IMG/VR virus record: IMGVR_UViG_3300030333_008372
Span: 1 to 64,000 of that record
Direction: 5' to 3' (one strand)
From: a virus
Length of the DNA: 64,000 nt
The position numbers were made by a program, and so were the translations under genes. The first letter of the stretch is position 1. Each line of letters starts with the position of its first letter. The notes beneath the pieces are model-generated. The model worked only from the letters and a program-made list of their open reading frames with translations, was not told the DNA's origin and made no database searches. Positions 7,573-15,296 of the stretch are shown here, one piece after another.

Positions 7573-8724
7573 ATGGAAGATTTTGATATACCATCACTTG
7601 ATATTGAGGATTTAGACCTCGACGCCCTTGAAGGAGAAGACGCCCAAGGCGTTGAAGATGAAAGCGGAGGTGCTTTAACCTACGCAATCATTGGATCTGG
7701 TCAAGGTGGCGGTCGTATCGCAAAGGCATTTTACGATTTAGGTTATAAGAAGACTGTCGCTTTTAATACAGCAAAAGCAGATCTAACTCTTCTAGATCTT
7801 CCAGACGAACATAAATTTTATGTTGATCACTCTGGCGGTCAAGGAGCAGGTAAAGACCAAGAGAAAGGTCGTGCTGCCTATGAAAGCCGTGATCAAGAAA
7901 TCTTCAACAAAATGCGCCAGATCTTTGGTGAGAACATCGATAGAATTTTAGTTTGTGTCGGTGTTGCTGGTGGATCTGGTGGTGGCTCTGTCCATACATT
8001 GGTTAACATCGCAAAAAGATATTTTACATATGTAGGAAAAGAGAACGCAAATGAGCGTGTTGGTGTTGTAGCTTCCCTCCCCACAACTGGTGAGTCTGCT
8101 TCCCCAACTGTCGCAAAGAACGCATTCAATAGAATGACTGAACTTTGTGCTTCTGCTGAAAACGGTGAATTTGCCCCCCTTGTTATTATTGATAACGATA
8201 AAATTAAAAAGCTTTATCCCAAGCTGACCGTTAAACAGTTCTGGCCCACTCTAAACAAGACTGTGGCTGGGCTTTTCCACATTTTTAATGTTTTAGCAAC
8301 AAAGAACTCTGATTATACAACTTTTGATCCTGCTGATTATGATACGATCATGAAGACAAAAGGATGTATGATTTTGGGTGCGACAACAGTTAAAGATCCA
8401 GAGGACGAAACTTCTGTATCAAATGCACTTAAACAAAACTTGGAAAAAACACTTCTTGCCGGAGGGTTTGATTTAACAACAGCAGAAGGCGCAGCCAGTA
8501 TTGTTGTTGGTGGATCTGAGCTTTATGAAAATGTTGCTGGTCTTATGGATGCAATTGAATATGGTTTTGACACGCTAGCTGCCATTACAGGTGGGGCGGT
8601 TGTACATAGAGGCATTTATGAAGATCCTAAAAAACAAAAGCTTGTTGCTTATACAATGGTTGGTGGATTAAATGCACCACAAAAAAGATTAGACGATCTT
8701 AAAAAATTTCTAAATGTAAAATAA
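7573..8724 (+). CDS. FtsZ/tubulin-like GTPase
   Basis: The product is 383 residues. After an acidic N-terminal tail (~1-33) the FtsZ/tubulin motifs appear in order: YAIIGSGQGGGRIAKAF (T1 loop, ~37-53); VAFNTAKADL (~62-71, FtsZ NTDAQ region); GGQGAGKDQEKGRAAYES (~88-105, FtsZ G-L-G-A-G loop); VGVAGGSGGGS (~129-139, the tubulin signature GG-T/S-G-x-G); VVASLPTTGE (~165-174); VIIDNDKIKKLYP (~204-216, FtsZ IPND). In the expected place for the catalytic T7 loop is GGFDLTTAEGA, with acidic residues but not the standard NxDxxD. The protein is complete and should bind GTP and polymerise. Known phage tubulins (PhuZ) centre DNA or the phage nucleus; whether this one does is unknown. SD: AAGGAG. Confidence 0.88.
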   Translation: MEDFDIPSLDIEDLDLDALEGEDAQGVEDESGGALTYAIIGSGQGGGRIAKAFYDLGYKKTVAFNTAKADLTLLDLPDEHKFYVDHSGGQGAGKDQEKGRAAYESRDQEIFNKMRQIFGENIDRILVCVGVAGGSGGGSVHTLVNIAKRYFTYVGKENANERVGVVASLPTTGESASPTVAKNAFNRMTELCASAENGEFAPLVIIDNDKIKKLYPKLTVKQFWPTLNKTVAGLFHIFNVLATKNSDYTTFDPADYDTIMKTKGCMILGATTVKDPEDETSVSNALKQNLEKTLLAGGFDLTTAEGAASIVVGGSELYENVAGLMDAIEYGFDTLAAITGGAVVHRGIYEDPKKQKLVAYTMVGGLNAPQKRLDDLKKFLNVK

Positions 8725-8739
8725 AATTAATAGGCTGAT

Positions 8740-9546
8740 ATGAAAAATGAAAATATCGAGGAATCTCAATTACAAAGATTACAAGACACTATAACACTAG
8801 AATTGTCACAAATAACTAATGAAATTAAAGGCGATAAAACTGTAACTCATGTTAAGCCTGTAGTGGGACCTGAACTCGCAATTCAACTTTTCATGCCTAA
8901 CAATCTTTATAAAGCAAAAAGATTCTATAAAATAAGACCATCTTGGTGTGAAAATACAGTGTCAATGGCTAGGAATCCATCATATTATCAATATTGTATT
9001 GATCATATTGAAATTAAAAATGGTCTATGGGCTGAATTTGGTGTTAAATTTGGAAAAAGCGCAAAGATAATCAGCAAGATTAAAAATGATAAATACTCGC
9101 ATATTGATACGCCGTATTTTGGTTTTGATTCATTCGAAGGATTACCAGAAGATACTGAATGGGGACGGAAAGGAAGGTTGACTACAAAAGGTAATGTTCC
9201 TAATATTCCCGGCTGTAAGTTTTATAAAGGATGGTTTAAAGACACTATACCAGAATTTAACAAAGAATATTCGGATCCTTTAGCTTTTTTACACGTTGAT
9301 TGTGACATTTATAGTTCAACAGTTGAAGTCTTAGAGGGTATGAAAGACAAAATTATTTCAGGAACTGTAATTTGTTTTGATGATATGTTATCTTATTCTC
9401 AGGGTAGAAAGATATGGGCTGGTCAAGATCACGAATTTAAGGCTTTTATAGAATTTGTTGAAAAATATAATGTCGAATATGAATGGATTGCAAGTGTTCC
9501 AAATGCTAGCCAAGTTGCTTGCAAAATAAAAAGCATTGATATATAA
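8740..9546 (+). CDS. TylF-type (macrocin O-methyltransferase-like) methyltransferase
   Basis: The product is 268 residues. SAM-binding motif I is GLWAEFGVKFGKSAKI. The TylF hallmarks follow: FGFDSFEGLPE, a GWFKDTIPEF segment, then AFLHVDCDIYSSTVEVLE and GTVICFDDML, with acidic metal and catalytic residues in HVDCD and FDD. TylF relatives O-methylate sugars of antibiotics and surface glycans. It lies away from the main glycan operon but fits the same task. The start has little ribosome-site similarity. Substrate unknown. Confidence 0.8.
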   Translation: MKNENIEESQLQRLQDTITLELSQITNEIKGDKTVTHVKPVVGPELAIQLFMPNNLYKAKRFYKIRPSWCENTVSMARNPSYYQYCIDHIEIKNGLWAEFGVKFGKSAKIISKIKNDKYSHIDTPYFGFDSFEGLPEDTEWGRKGRLTTKGNVPNIPGCKFYKGWFKDTIPEFNKEYSDPLAFLHVDCDIYSSTVEVLEGMKDKIISGTVICFDDMLSYSQGRKIWAGQDHEFKAFIEFVEKYNVEYEWIASVPNASQVACKIKSIDI

Positions 9547-9556
9547 TGAGGTAATT

Positions 9557-9766
9557 ATGAGTGAAGAGTTAAAAGGAAAACCTTGGAAAGTAGTTGGTAA
9601 ATTTAAAACTTTTAAAGAAGCTGACGCTGAAAGAAAAACTTTTCTTAATGAAGAAAATCTACAAGTCAAAGTGAAAAAGCTGTCCGATCTAAACGAACAG
9701 CCTTTTGTTGTAAAGACACGAAGCACAGTTGTAGCCCCGCCTAAAAAGAAAAAAGGTAAAAAATGA
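9557..9766 (+). CDS. Small basic hypothetical protein
   Basis: The product is 69 residues. I start at ATG 9557, after GAGG at 9548-9551; the longer frame from 9536 would overlap the previous gene and lacks a ribosome site. It has an alpha/beta start (KPWKVVGKFKTFKEADAERK), similar to SPOR-like or AP-endonuclease-type small folds, and a basic tail (PPKKKKGKK). It overlaps the next gene by ATGA. Function unknown. Confidence 0.7.
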   Translation: MSEELKGKPWKVVGKFKTFKEADAERKTFLNEENLQVKVKKLSDLNEQPFVVKTRSTVVAPPKKKKGKK

Positions 9767-10203
9767 GTTGGAGAGATTTTGTCCAAAACAATAAAAAGTA
9801 TTGGATGGAATATCTTGCTGGCTTAGTTTATTTTATTTTATTGCTATTGATGATTATGGGCGTTGCCTTGTTAATTGTGCATTTTTCTGGTAACATGCCA
9901 GAAGCACAAGGTCAAGATGCCTCTATCACGAGAAAAAATTCTAATGTTTGGGTAAATGAGTGTAAAACCTGTCACCCATCCTACCAAGAACTAGCTAAAC
10001 AAACTGGAATTCAAACAGAACAGTATTATTTTAATTTTGTTTTTAGTCACAAAAATAAAGATGGTAAAGAGTTTAGAACTATTTTATCAAAAAGTGAAAT
10101 TAACTTTGTTGCTAGGTTTATTTTAATAGCTGCCTATTTGGATAAATTAGAGGCTGATATGCGTAAAGCTGGACTCCATTTGCAAAAAAATATTAAATTA
10201 TAA
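9763..10203 (+). CDS. Membrane-anchored protein with haem-c motif CxxCH
   Basis: The product is 146 residues. A basic N-terminus (WRDFVQNNKKYW) is followed by one long membrane helix (~17-41), so the C-terminal ~100 residues should face the periplasm. There NECKTCHPSYQEL places Cys67, Cys70 and His71 in a CxxCH haem-c attachment motif; these are its only cysteines. The rest is helical, with a possible distal Met in EADMRKAG. The layout is that of a membrane-tethered monohaem cytochrome c, though one short motif can occur by chance. It ends immediately before tRNA-Arg. If real, it would need the host cytochrome c maturation system. Confidence 0.6.
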   Translation: MSWRDFVQNNKKYWMEYLAGLVYFILLLLMIMGVALLIVHFSGNMPEAQGQDASITRKNSNVWVNECKTCHPSYQELAKQTGIQTEQYYFNFVFSHKNKDGKEFRTILSKSEINFVARFILIAAYLDKLEADMRKAGLHLQKNIKL

Positions 10204-10277
<74 letters not shown>

Positions 10278-10307
10278 CTACATATTATATACAGAGGTAA
10301 AGCGATT

Positions 10308-10934
10308 ATGAACGAATATTGGAATACAAAAGCAAAAGATAAATCAGATAGCCCAGAGGGACCATTAATGATGGCTGGTTCTGGTGATGATAGCAAAGTT
10401 TCTGCTGAGTATAATAATATTTATTTTTATTCTGGTGTAACTCGTCAAGATAATCTTCAGTTAAACAAGCTTCTTCTTTCTACAGGTCAGAGGATGGAAA
10501 GTGTAAAAACTTGTTATAATCTAGAGGAAACACCAAAAGTATATTTGCACATTAATTCTTACGGCGGCTCTGTATTTGCTGGCTTTTCATCCGTTGATTA
10601 TATCAAAAACTCTGTTGTTCCAGTCGTATCGATCATTGATGGTTGTGCTGCATCTGCTGCAACTATTATGAGCGTTGTTGCTCATGAGCGTCTTATTCAC
10701 GAGCACTCTTTTATGCTAATTCACCAGCTATCATCTGGTATGTGGGGAAAGTATGAAGCTATGAAAGATGATATGAAGAACAATGAATTGTTAATGAAAA
10801 AAATTATTAACGTTTATCAGGAAAATACAAAAATCCCTAAATCAAAAATTTCAGATATTCTTAAAAGAGATTTATGGTGGGACGCCAAAACTTGTTTAAA
10901 GTATGGTCTTGTTGATGATATCATCACACAATGA
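10308..10934 (+). CDS. clpP: ClpP-like serine protease
   Basis: The product is 208 residues, the usual ClpP length. Motifs: IYFYSGV in the N-terminal part, HINSYGGSVFAGFSSVDYI (oxyanion and first active-site region, ~81-99), DGCAASAATI with the nucleophile Ser116, HSFMLIHQLSSG with His139, and a C-terminal RDLWWDA...YGLVDDI carrying the Asp. The triad is complete. Phage ClpP homologues act as head-maturation proteases or in place of the host peptidase subunit. No Clp ATPase is in this window. The gene starts 30 bases after tRNA-Arg and overlaps the nucleotidyltransferase by ATGA. Confidence 0.88.
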   Translation: MNEYWNTKAKDKSDSPEGPLMMAGSGDDSKVSAEYNNIYFYSGVTRQDNLQLNKLLLSTGQRMESVKTCYNLEETPKVYLHINSYGGSVFAGFSSVDYIKNSVVPVVSIIDGCAASAATIMSVVAHERLIHEHSFMLIHQLSSGMWGKYEAMKDDMKNNELLMKKIINVYQENTKIPKSKISDILKRDLWWDAKTCLKYGLVDDIITQ

Positions 10935-11449
10935 ACATTAACGACAACAAGGTTTCAATATTAATTAGTGGTGCCTTCGACCCCCTTCATTTAGGACATT
11001 TGCTCCTACTAAAACACGCACAAGCATATGGAAATGTAATAGTTGCTCTTAATAGTGATGAGTGGCTTAAGAAAAAAAGAGGCTATGTTCTTCTTGATTT
11101 TGATACAAGAAGGATGCTTTTAGAAGATCTACCATATGTCCACAAGGTTGTTTCTTTTGATGATACTGATGGTAGTGTGTGTAAAGCACTCGAAGAAGTA
11201 AAGCCAACTTTTTTTGGTAATGGCGGAAGTGCAACTAATGTTACAATTCCACAATCCGAATTAAATGTCTGTAAAAAACACGATATTATCCCTATCTTTG
11301 GTTTAGGTGAGAATATCGATATCATAGAAAAAAAATATCTTTTACTTGTTCAAGATGGAATATTAAGATTTACTGTTGATGAGCTTGATAAAATGGATAA
11401 GTTTAGAAAATTAAGCAATAAGATATTAGATGAAGAGTTAGGAATATAA
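10931..11449 (+). CDS. HxGH nucleotidyltransferase, first copy
   Basis: The product is 172 residues. The cytidylyltransferase-family core is SGAFDPLHLGHLLLLKHA (His20 and His23 of HxGH), then VIVALNSDEWLKKKRGY and a later FFGNGGS. This matches the nucleotide-binding fold of HldE C-terminal, TagD and similar enzymes, which join NMP to a sugar- or alcohol-phosphate. The C-terminus (ILRFTVDELDKMDKFRK) differs from the second copy and lacks the usual S-S/T-T/S-x loop. It is translationally coupled to ClpP. A sugar-nucleotide step for the glycan operon is inferred. Confidence 0.75.
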   Translation: MNINDNKVSILISGAFDPLHLGHLLLLKHAQAYGNVIVALNSDEWLKKKRGYVLLDFDTRRMLLEDLPYVHKVVSFDDTDGSVCKALEEVKPTFFGNGGSATNVTIPQSELNVCKKHDIIPIFGLGENIDIIEKKYLLLVQDGILRFTVDELDKMDKFRKLSNKILDEELGI

Positions 11450-11461
11450 TTTATTTTTTTA

Positions 11462-11490
11462 TTGACTTTTTAAAAAAAATATTTTATATT
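11462..11490 (+). promoter_or_regulatory. Sigma70-like promoter for tRNA-Leu
   Basis: TTGACT (11462-11467), a 17-base spacer and TATATT (11485-11490). The predicted start near 11497 is three bases before the tRNA. Confidence 0.8.
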
Positions 11491-11499
11491 GTTTAATAT

Positions 11500-11585
11500 G
11501 TCGGGGTGGTGGAATAGGTAGACACGACAGACTTAAAATCTGTTGCTCTTTGAGCGTGGGGGTTCAAGTCCCCCTCCCGATACCA
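11500..11585 (+). tRNA. tRNA-Leu (TAA)
   Basis: Class II tRNA of 86 bases. The acceptor GTCGGGG (11500-11506) pairs with TCCCGAT (11575-11581) with G-T pairs at both ends, then discriminator A and encoded CCA. The anticodon stem is ACAGA/TCTGT around CTTAAAA, there is a long variable arm (TGCTCTTTGAGCG), and the T arm is GGGGG-TTCAAGT-CCCCC. It reads TTA, frequent here. Confidence 0.95.
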
Positions 11586-11597
11586 CACGGAGGAAAA

Positions 11598-12047
11598 ATG
11601 AGTAAAAAGTATGATATTGTTGTTTTAAGTGGTGGATTTGATCCACCTCACATTGGTCACGCTCGTATGATTAGAGGTGCCGCAGACATTGCTGAAAATG
11701 TTATTGTTGGGGTAAATTCTGATGAATGGCTAGAAAATAAAAAAGGCTACATTTTTATGCCTTGGGAAGAGCGAGCAGAGCTTGTTAGTTATTTTAAAGG
11801 AGTAACAGAAGCTGTTGCTTTTAATGATGATGACGGCACTGCTTGTGATTTAATTGAAAAAGTCAGAAAGCAGTTTCCAGATAAAACAATTGCTTTTGGA
11901 AACGGTGGCGACAGGGTAACAGACAATGTTCCCGAGGTTTTGGTAGCCACACAGTCAAACGTTGATTTGGTTTGGAATTTGGGTGGAGGCAAGATTCAAA
12001 GTTCAAGCGACTTAGTTAAAAATGCTAATCAGCAGGTTGCTGTTTAG
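11598..12047 (+). CDS. HxGH nucleotidyltransferase, second copy
   Basis: The product is 149 residues. The start is ATG 11598, following GGAGG at 11589-11593; the longer frame from 11550 begins inside tRNA-Leu. The core LSGGFDPPHIGHARMIRGA (His18, His21), VIVGVNSDEWLENKKGY and a final GKIQSSSDLVKNA resemble the adenylyltransferase half of HldE (heptose-1-phosphate adenylyltransferase), including the loop that closes on the nucleotide. It is a paralogue of the gene at 10931. Its 3' end overlaps the convergent minus-strand gene by 23 bases. A sugar-nucleotide role is likely; the sugar is unknown. Confidence 0.8.
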   Translation: MSKKYDIVVLSGGFDPPHIGHARMIRGAADIAENVIVGVNSDEWLENKKGYIFMPWEERAELVSYFKGVTEAVAFNDDDGTACDLIEKVRKQFPDKTIAFGNGGDRVTDNVPEVLVATQSNVDLVWNLGGGKIQSSSDLVKNANQQVAV

Positions 12048-12792
12048 GTTCGATAGCTAACTTCTTTTGCAATTCAAAATTATAAATCTTTTTTGATTGC
12101 GTAATAAATTTTCTTAAATTCTCAAACTCAGGAGAAACAGTTATCATAGGAAACCTTATGTTAACTGAGTGTATCATACCAATTAGCTCCCCTTTTGAAT
12201 TAACAATAGGGGAGCCAGAGGAACCCCCCGCCGCAGGTATGGTATACATTGCCCTATGTGGCGTATCATTTCCCATATAGTATCCATCTAAAAGAGGAAC
12301 CATATTTTTGTTCATAATTCCGACAGGAGCAGCGACATTATATGCTTTTGTTCCTTCAATTAATTTTCCTTCATATACAGGAGTTACTGGAAGGTCGATA
12401 CCTTCAATAGCTAATATACAAGCATCTAAATCATAATCTAGATTTACGATACTAGCATCATATTCTTTTAGGGACATATCGACAACAGATAATTCAAATC
12501 CTTTTATTGACGGATCTAGTCTTTCTTCCATTGAATCACATACATGAGCAGCAGTTAAAACGAGACCACCCAAGCTACCTTTTGATACCAAAGCACCAGA
12601 TCCAGTGCTTCTTGCAATACTAGGCATACAAATGCTTTCTTCCTTTTCAGGGTCTTGCTTGCAGCGCATAATATAGGAAATTCTTTTAACTTTTACGAAA
12701 CTATCAATAGTGTGTGTTGGAAAATGGTCGGTCTTCACACAAGATGTGCTAAATAAGAGAGCAACAAAAAGAGTGGTTAATAATTTGTTCAT
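12025..12792 (-). CDS. Trypsin-like serine protease, predicted lipoprotein
   Basis: This is the only minus-strand gene supported. It has 255 residues from the ATG whose complement is 12790-12792. Signal peptide with lipobox ALLFSTSC (Cys18). Trypsin fold with GLVLTAAHVC (His83), YDLDACILAI (Asp123) and AAGGSSGSPIV (Ser192), so the triad is complete. Further Cys residues could form disulphides, fitting an exported protein. It converges on the nucleotidyltransferase with 23 bases shared, and starts just left of a plus-strand late-type promoter box. An isolated, oppositely oriented envelope gene is typical of a moron acquired on its own. Likely acts on the host envelope; target unknown. Confidence 0.85.
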   Translation of the reverse strand: MNKLLTTLFVALLFSTSCVKTDHFPTHTIDSFVKVKRISYIMRCKQDPEKEESICMPSIARSTGSGALVSKGSLGGLVLTAAHVCDSMEERLDPSIKGFELSVVDMSLKEYDASIVNLDYDLDACILAIEGIDLPVTPVYEGKLIEGTKAYNVAAPVGIMNKNMVPLLDGYYMGNDTPHRAMYTIPAAGGSSGSPIVNSKGELIGMIHSVNIRFPMITVSPEFENLRKFITQSKKIYNFELQKKLAIEPKQQPAD

Positions 12793-12795
12793 CAA

Positions 12796-12803
12796 TATAA
12801 ATA
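12796..12803 (+). promoter_or_regulatory. T4-type late promoter box TATAAATA
   Basis: TATAAATA matches the T4 late promoter -10 consensus exactly. A start near 12809 would give a leader of about 33 bases for PhoH at 12842. The window encodes a gp55-like late sigma factor (31367), which would read such a box. An eight-base match in AT-rich DNA could be chance. Confidence 0.45.
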
Positions 12804-12841
12804 GGGACTAATTAATAATGTAGACAAAAATAGGATATTTA

Positions 12842-14161
12842 ATGGCTAAACAAATTTACGTTCTTGATACAAGCGCCTGCCTTACAGATGGATCTGCAAT
12901 TAAATCTTTCGGCAACAACGATGTCGTCCTTCCTTTAAAAGTTCTTGATGAAATAGACGCACAGAAAAAAAGACAAGATGGCGTTGGTACCAACGCTAGG
13001 TTTATTATTAGGCATTTAGATAATCTAAGAGAGGAAGGAAACCTTAATAAGGGTGTTCGTATTGCAAAAGGAAAAGGCATCCTTTCTGTAAAAAACTACG
13101 ACCCATCAGTTATCCCAGACGACTTAAATCTTAATTCACCAGACAATCAAATCATTGCTACGGCTTTGACTGAAAAGAAAAACAATCCCAGAAAAAAAGT
13201 TATTGTTGTAACCAAAGATATTAATATGCGTGTTAAATGTGATGCGCTTGGTGTTTTGAGTGAGGACTATCAAGGTCATGACATTGTTAAAGATCCAGAT
13301 GAATTATTTGTAGGCATCACAGACTGTCTTGTAGATGATGAGTTAATCGATCAATTCTACGCTGGTGAAGAAGTATATCTACCAGAAGAATTAGAAAAAA
13401 ATTTAAAGCCAAATGAGTTTGTGATGTTGGTATCAACTGCAAATAATAAAAAAACTGCCCTTACACAATTTGTTAGACAAGATGCACCCCTCAAAAAAAT
13501 TATGCAATATGATAACATTTGGGGAGTAAAGCCAAGAAATAAAGAACAAACGTTTGCTTTTAGTTTATTAATGAACCCAGACGTTCCAATTGTATCTCTT
13601 ATTGGAAAAGCTGGAACAGGAAAAACCCTTTTAGCTATTGCTGCCGGTTTAGAGCAGATAATGGGTGGGCAAGATTATGAGAGATATAAAAAATTAATTG
13701 TTTCTCGACCTGTTCAACCTCTTGGGAAAGATATTGGTTTCTTGCCCGGAACACTTGAAGAGAAGATGCTACCTTGGTTAGCACCAATTCAAGACAATCT
13801 TGAATTCTTAATGGGCAATGATAAAAATGCACTTTTAGATCATATGGAACGTGGCGTAGTAGAGATTGAAGCTCTTACTTATATCCGTGGTAGATCAATC
13901 TCAAATGCGTTTATTATTATTGACGAAGCGCAAAACTTATCTGGGCACGAACTTAAAACTATTCTTACTCGTGTTGGCGAGGGAACAAAAATTATTCTTA
14001 CCGGAGATATTGAACAAATCGATAATATCTACATTGATGAGAAAACTAACGGTCTTACATATGCCGTAGAAAAATTTAAAGACTACGATCTTGCAGGTCA
14101 TATCACGCTACAGAAAGGCGAACGTTCTAAAGTCGCCAGCTTATCAGCAAAAATCTTATAA
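12842..14161 (+). CDS. phoH: PIN-PhoH ATPase/ribonuclease
   Basis: The product is 439 residues, the full PhoH2 layout. An N-terminal PIN domain (~1-140) starts IYVLDTSACLTD (Asp9) and includes DNQIIATAL and VVTKDINMRVK acidic residues. The C-terminal PhoH ATPase has Walker A GKAGTGKT (255-262), the PhoH motif VSRPVQPLGKDIGFLPG (~287-303), Walker B FIIIDEAQN (357-365) and LTGDIEQID (~386-394). PIN-PhoH proteins couple an RNA helicase-like ATPase to a ribonuclease. phoH is frequent in marine phages, where its role is unsettled. AGGA at 12831-12835 serves the start. Confidence 0.92.
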   Translation: MAKQIYVLDTSACLTDGSAIKSFGNNDVVLPLKVLDEIDAQKKRQDGVGTNARFIIRHLDNLREEGNLNKGVRIAKGKGILSVKNYDPSVIPDDLNLNSPDNQIIATALTEKKNNPRKKVIVVTKDINMRVKCDALGVLSEDYQGHDIVKDPDELFVGITDCLVDDELIDQFYAGEEVYLPEELEKNLKPNEFVMLVSTANNKKTALTQFVRQDAPLKKIMQYDNIWGVKPRNKEQTFAFSLLMNPDVPIVSLIGKAGTGKTLLAIAAGLEQIMGGQDYERYKKLIVSRPVQPLGKDIGFLPGTLEEKMLPWLAPIQDNLEFLMGNDKNALLDHMERGVVEIEALTYIRGRSISNAFIIIDEAQNLSGHELKTILTRVGEGTKIILTGDIEQIDNIYIDEKTNGLTYAVEKFKDYDLAGHITLQKGERSKVASLSAKIL

Positions 14162-14166
14162 TCTAT

Positions 14167-14195
14167 TTGACATCTTGTAAACATTGTAATATACT
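14167..14195 (+). promoter_or_regulatory. Sigma70-like promoter for the CAT tRNA
   Basis: Perfect TTGACA (14167-14172), a 17-base spacer and TATACT (14190-14195). The predicted start near 14202 is six bases before the tRNA. Confidence 0.8.
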
Positions 14196-14207
14196 TATGT
14201 TATATTT

Positions 14208-14284
14208 GGACCTCTAGCTCAGTTGGTTAGAGCACACCGCTCATAACGGTTAGGTCCTCGGTTCGAGTCCGAGGGGGTCCACCA
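14208..14284 (+). tRNA. tRNA with CAT anticodon (Met or Ile2)
   Basis: The acceptor GGACCTC (14208-14214) pairs with GGGGTCC, then A and encoded CCA. The D stem is GCTC/GAGC, the anticodon loop CTCATAA, and the T arm is CTCGG-TTCGAGT-CCGAG. The first base pair of the anticodon stem (C/T) is mismatched. CAT may be elongator Met or the lysidine-modified Ile2 that reads ATA. It is not an initiator by its closed acceptor G-C start. I cannot decide between the first two by eye. Confidence 0.92.
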
Positions 14285-14296
14285 TAGGAGATTAAA

Positions 14297-14623
14297 ATGG
14301 AAGTAGATAAAGATTTATTAGAAGGCAACCCTGTTCTTAAACAAAGTGTTGAAACAGACACGGAATTAAAAGAGTGGTTGGTTAATTATGTTGGTGAAAA
14401 GAAACAACCAGAGGATGGCAATGTTACAGTTGAAATGACACTTGATGTTGTGGCTCGTGAGTTTCCAGAGTTTGTTCTTTCTTTGGCTGAAGAAAATTTT
14501 ATTCGTGGGTATTACCAAGCCATGATGGATGTTGAAGAACAAAATAAGCTAACTGAACAAAAGCCAAAAAAGAAAACTACCCGCCGTAAAAAGAAAACAA
14601 CAAAGAAAAAAGATGGTAAGTAA
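14297..14623 (+). CDS. Hypothetical protein with Lys-rich tail
   Basis: The product is 108 residues. The first ~85 are acidic and helical (TVEMTLDVVAREFPEFVLSL, EENFIRGYYQAMMDVEE); the last 25 are almost only Lys, Arg and Thr, likely disordered and nucleic-acid binding. AGGAG serves the start. It follows the CAT tRNA by 12 bases and overlaps the metalloprotease gene by 11. No family recognised. Confidence 0.72.
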   Translation: MEVDKDLLEGNPVLKQSVETDTELKEWLVNYVGEKKQPEDGNVTVEMTLDVVAREFPEFVLSLAEENFIRGYYQAMMDVEEQNKLTEQKPKKKTTRRKKKTTKKKDGK

Positions 14624-15296
14624 ATTTTTAAAATTTCTAACTGAATCGAAAAAGAGGTCTAGACGATTGGGAGAAAGATATGTTTTAAATAATATACCCC
14701 TTATTGTCAAAGACCCTTTTGTAATTGATATTAATGTAGAAACAGTTTTTGATAGGGTTTCCAAATTGGTTCCTACAAAATTTTTCTCTTTTATTGATGC
14801 GATATATGTTGGAGATTTTGATATTATGCGTGAAAGAGAAATAAATGCGATGTATAAAGACGGAACCATTTATGTCTCAAATTATCAATCAGATGAAGAA
14901 GATATGGTTGATGATATTATTCACGAGATAGCCCATGCTGTTGAAGATAATTATATGATGCAGATCTACGGAGATAATCAGATCGAAGTAGAATTTCTTT
15001 CCAAAAGAGCCACACTTAAAAAAAGATTAGAACTTGAAGGTTTTGACATTAGAGGATTAAACTTCTTAAACCCAGAACTTGATATGCAATTCGATGAGTT
15101 CTTGCATAAAGACGTGGGATATGCTACACTAACTTCAATAACTAATGATTTGTTTTATAGTCCCTATGGAGCAACATCATTAAGAGAATATTTTGCTAAT
15201 GGTTTTGAGTGTTATTTTCATAAAAGAGATCACCAATTTCTACAGAAAGTATCACCGGCAATTTATTTTAAACTTGAGAACTTAATGGAGCTATAA
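14613..15296 (+). CDS. Zinc metalloprotease with possible capsid-targeting N-terminus
   Basis: The product is 227 residues. VDDIIHEIAHAVEDN contains the HExxH zinc motif (His104, Glu105, His108), and REYFANGFECYF ~85 residues later supplies a Glu (about 192) as third ligand, the spacing and E-x-F-A context of anthrax-lethal-factor-like and related gluzincin-type peptidases. The N-terminus SKFLKFLTESKKR resembles T4 internal-protein leaders and contains L-T-E before Ser, a possible prohead-protease cut. If so it is packaged and injected. There is no signal peptide. It is translationally coupled on both sides (11-base and 1-base overlaps). Protease identity is strong; packaging is inference. 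Confidence 0.8.
   Translation: MVSKFLKFLTESKKRSRRLGERYVLNNIPLIVKDPFVIDINVETVFDRVSKLVPTKFFSFIDAIYVGDFDIMREREINAMYKDGTIYVSNYQSDEEDMVDDIIHEIAHAVEDNYMMQIYGDNQIEVEFLSKRATLKKRLELEGFDIRGLNFLNPELDMQFDEFLHKDVGYATLTSITNDLFYSPYGATSLREYFANGFECYFHKRDHQFLQKVSPAIYFKLENLMEL

Noticed and set aside
11550-11597. Upstream extension of the second nucleotidyltransferase
   Set aside because: It starts within tRNA-Leu; ATG 11598 has an ideal ribosome site.
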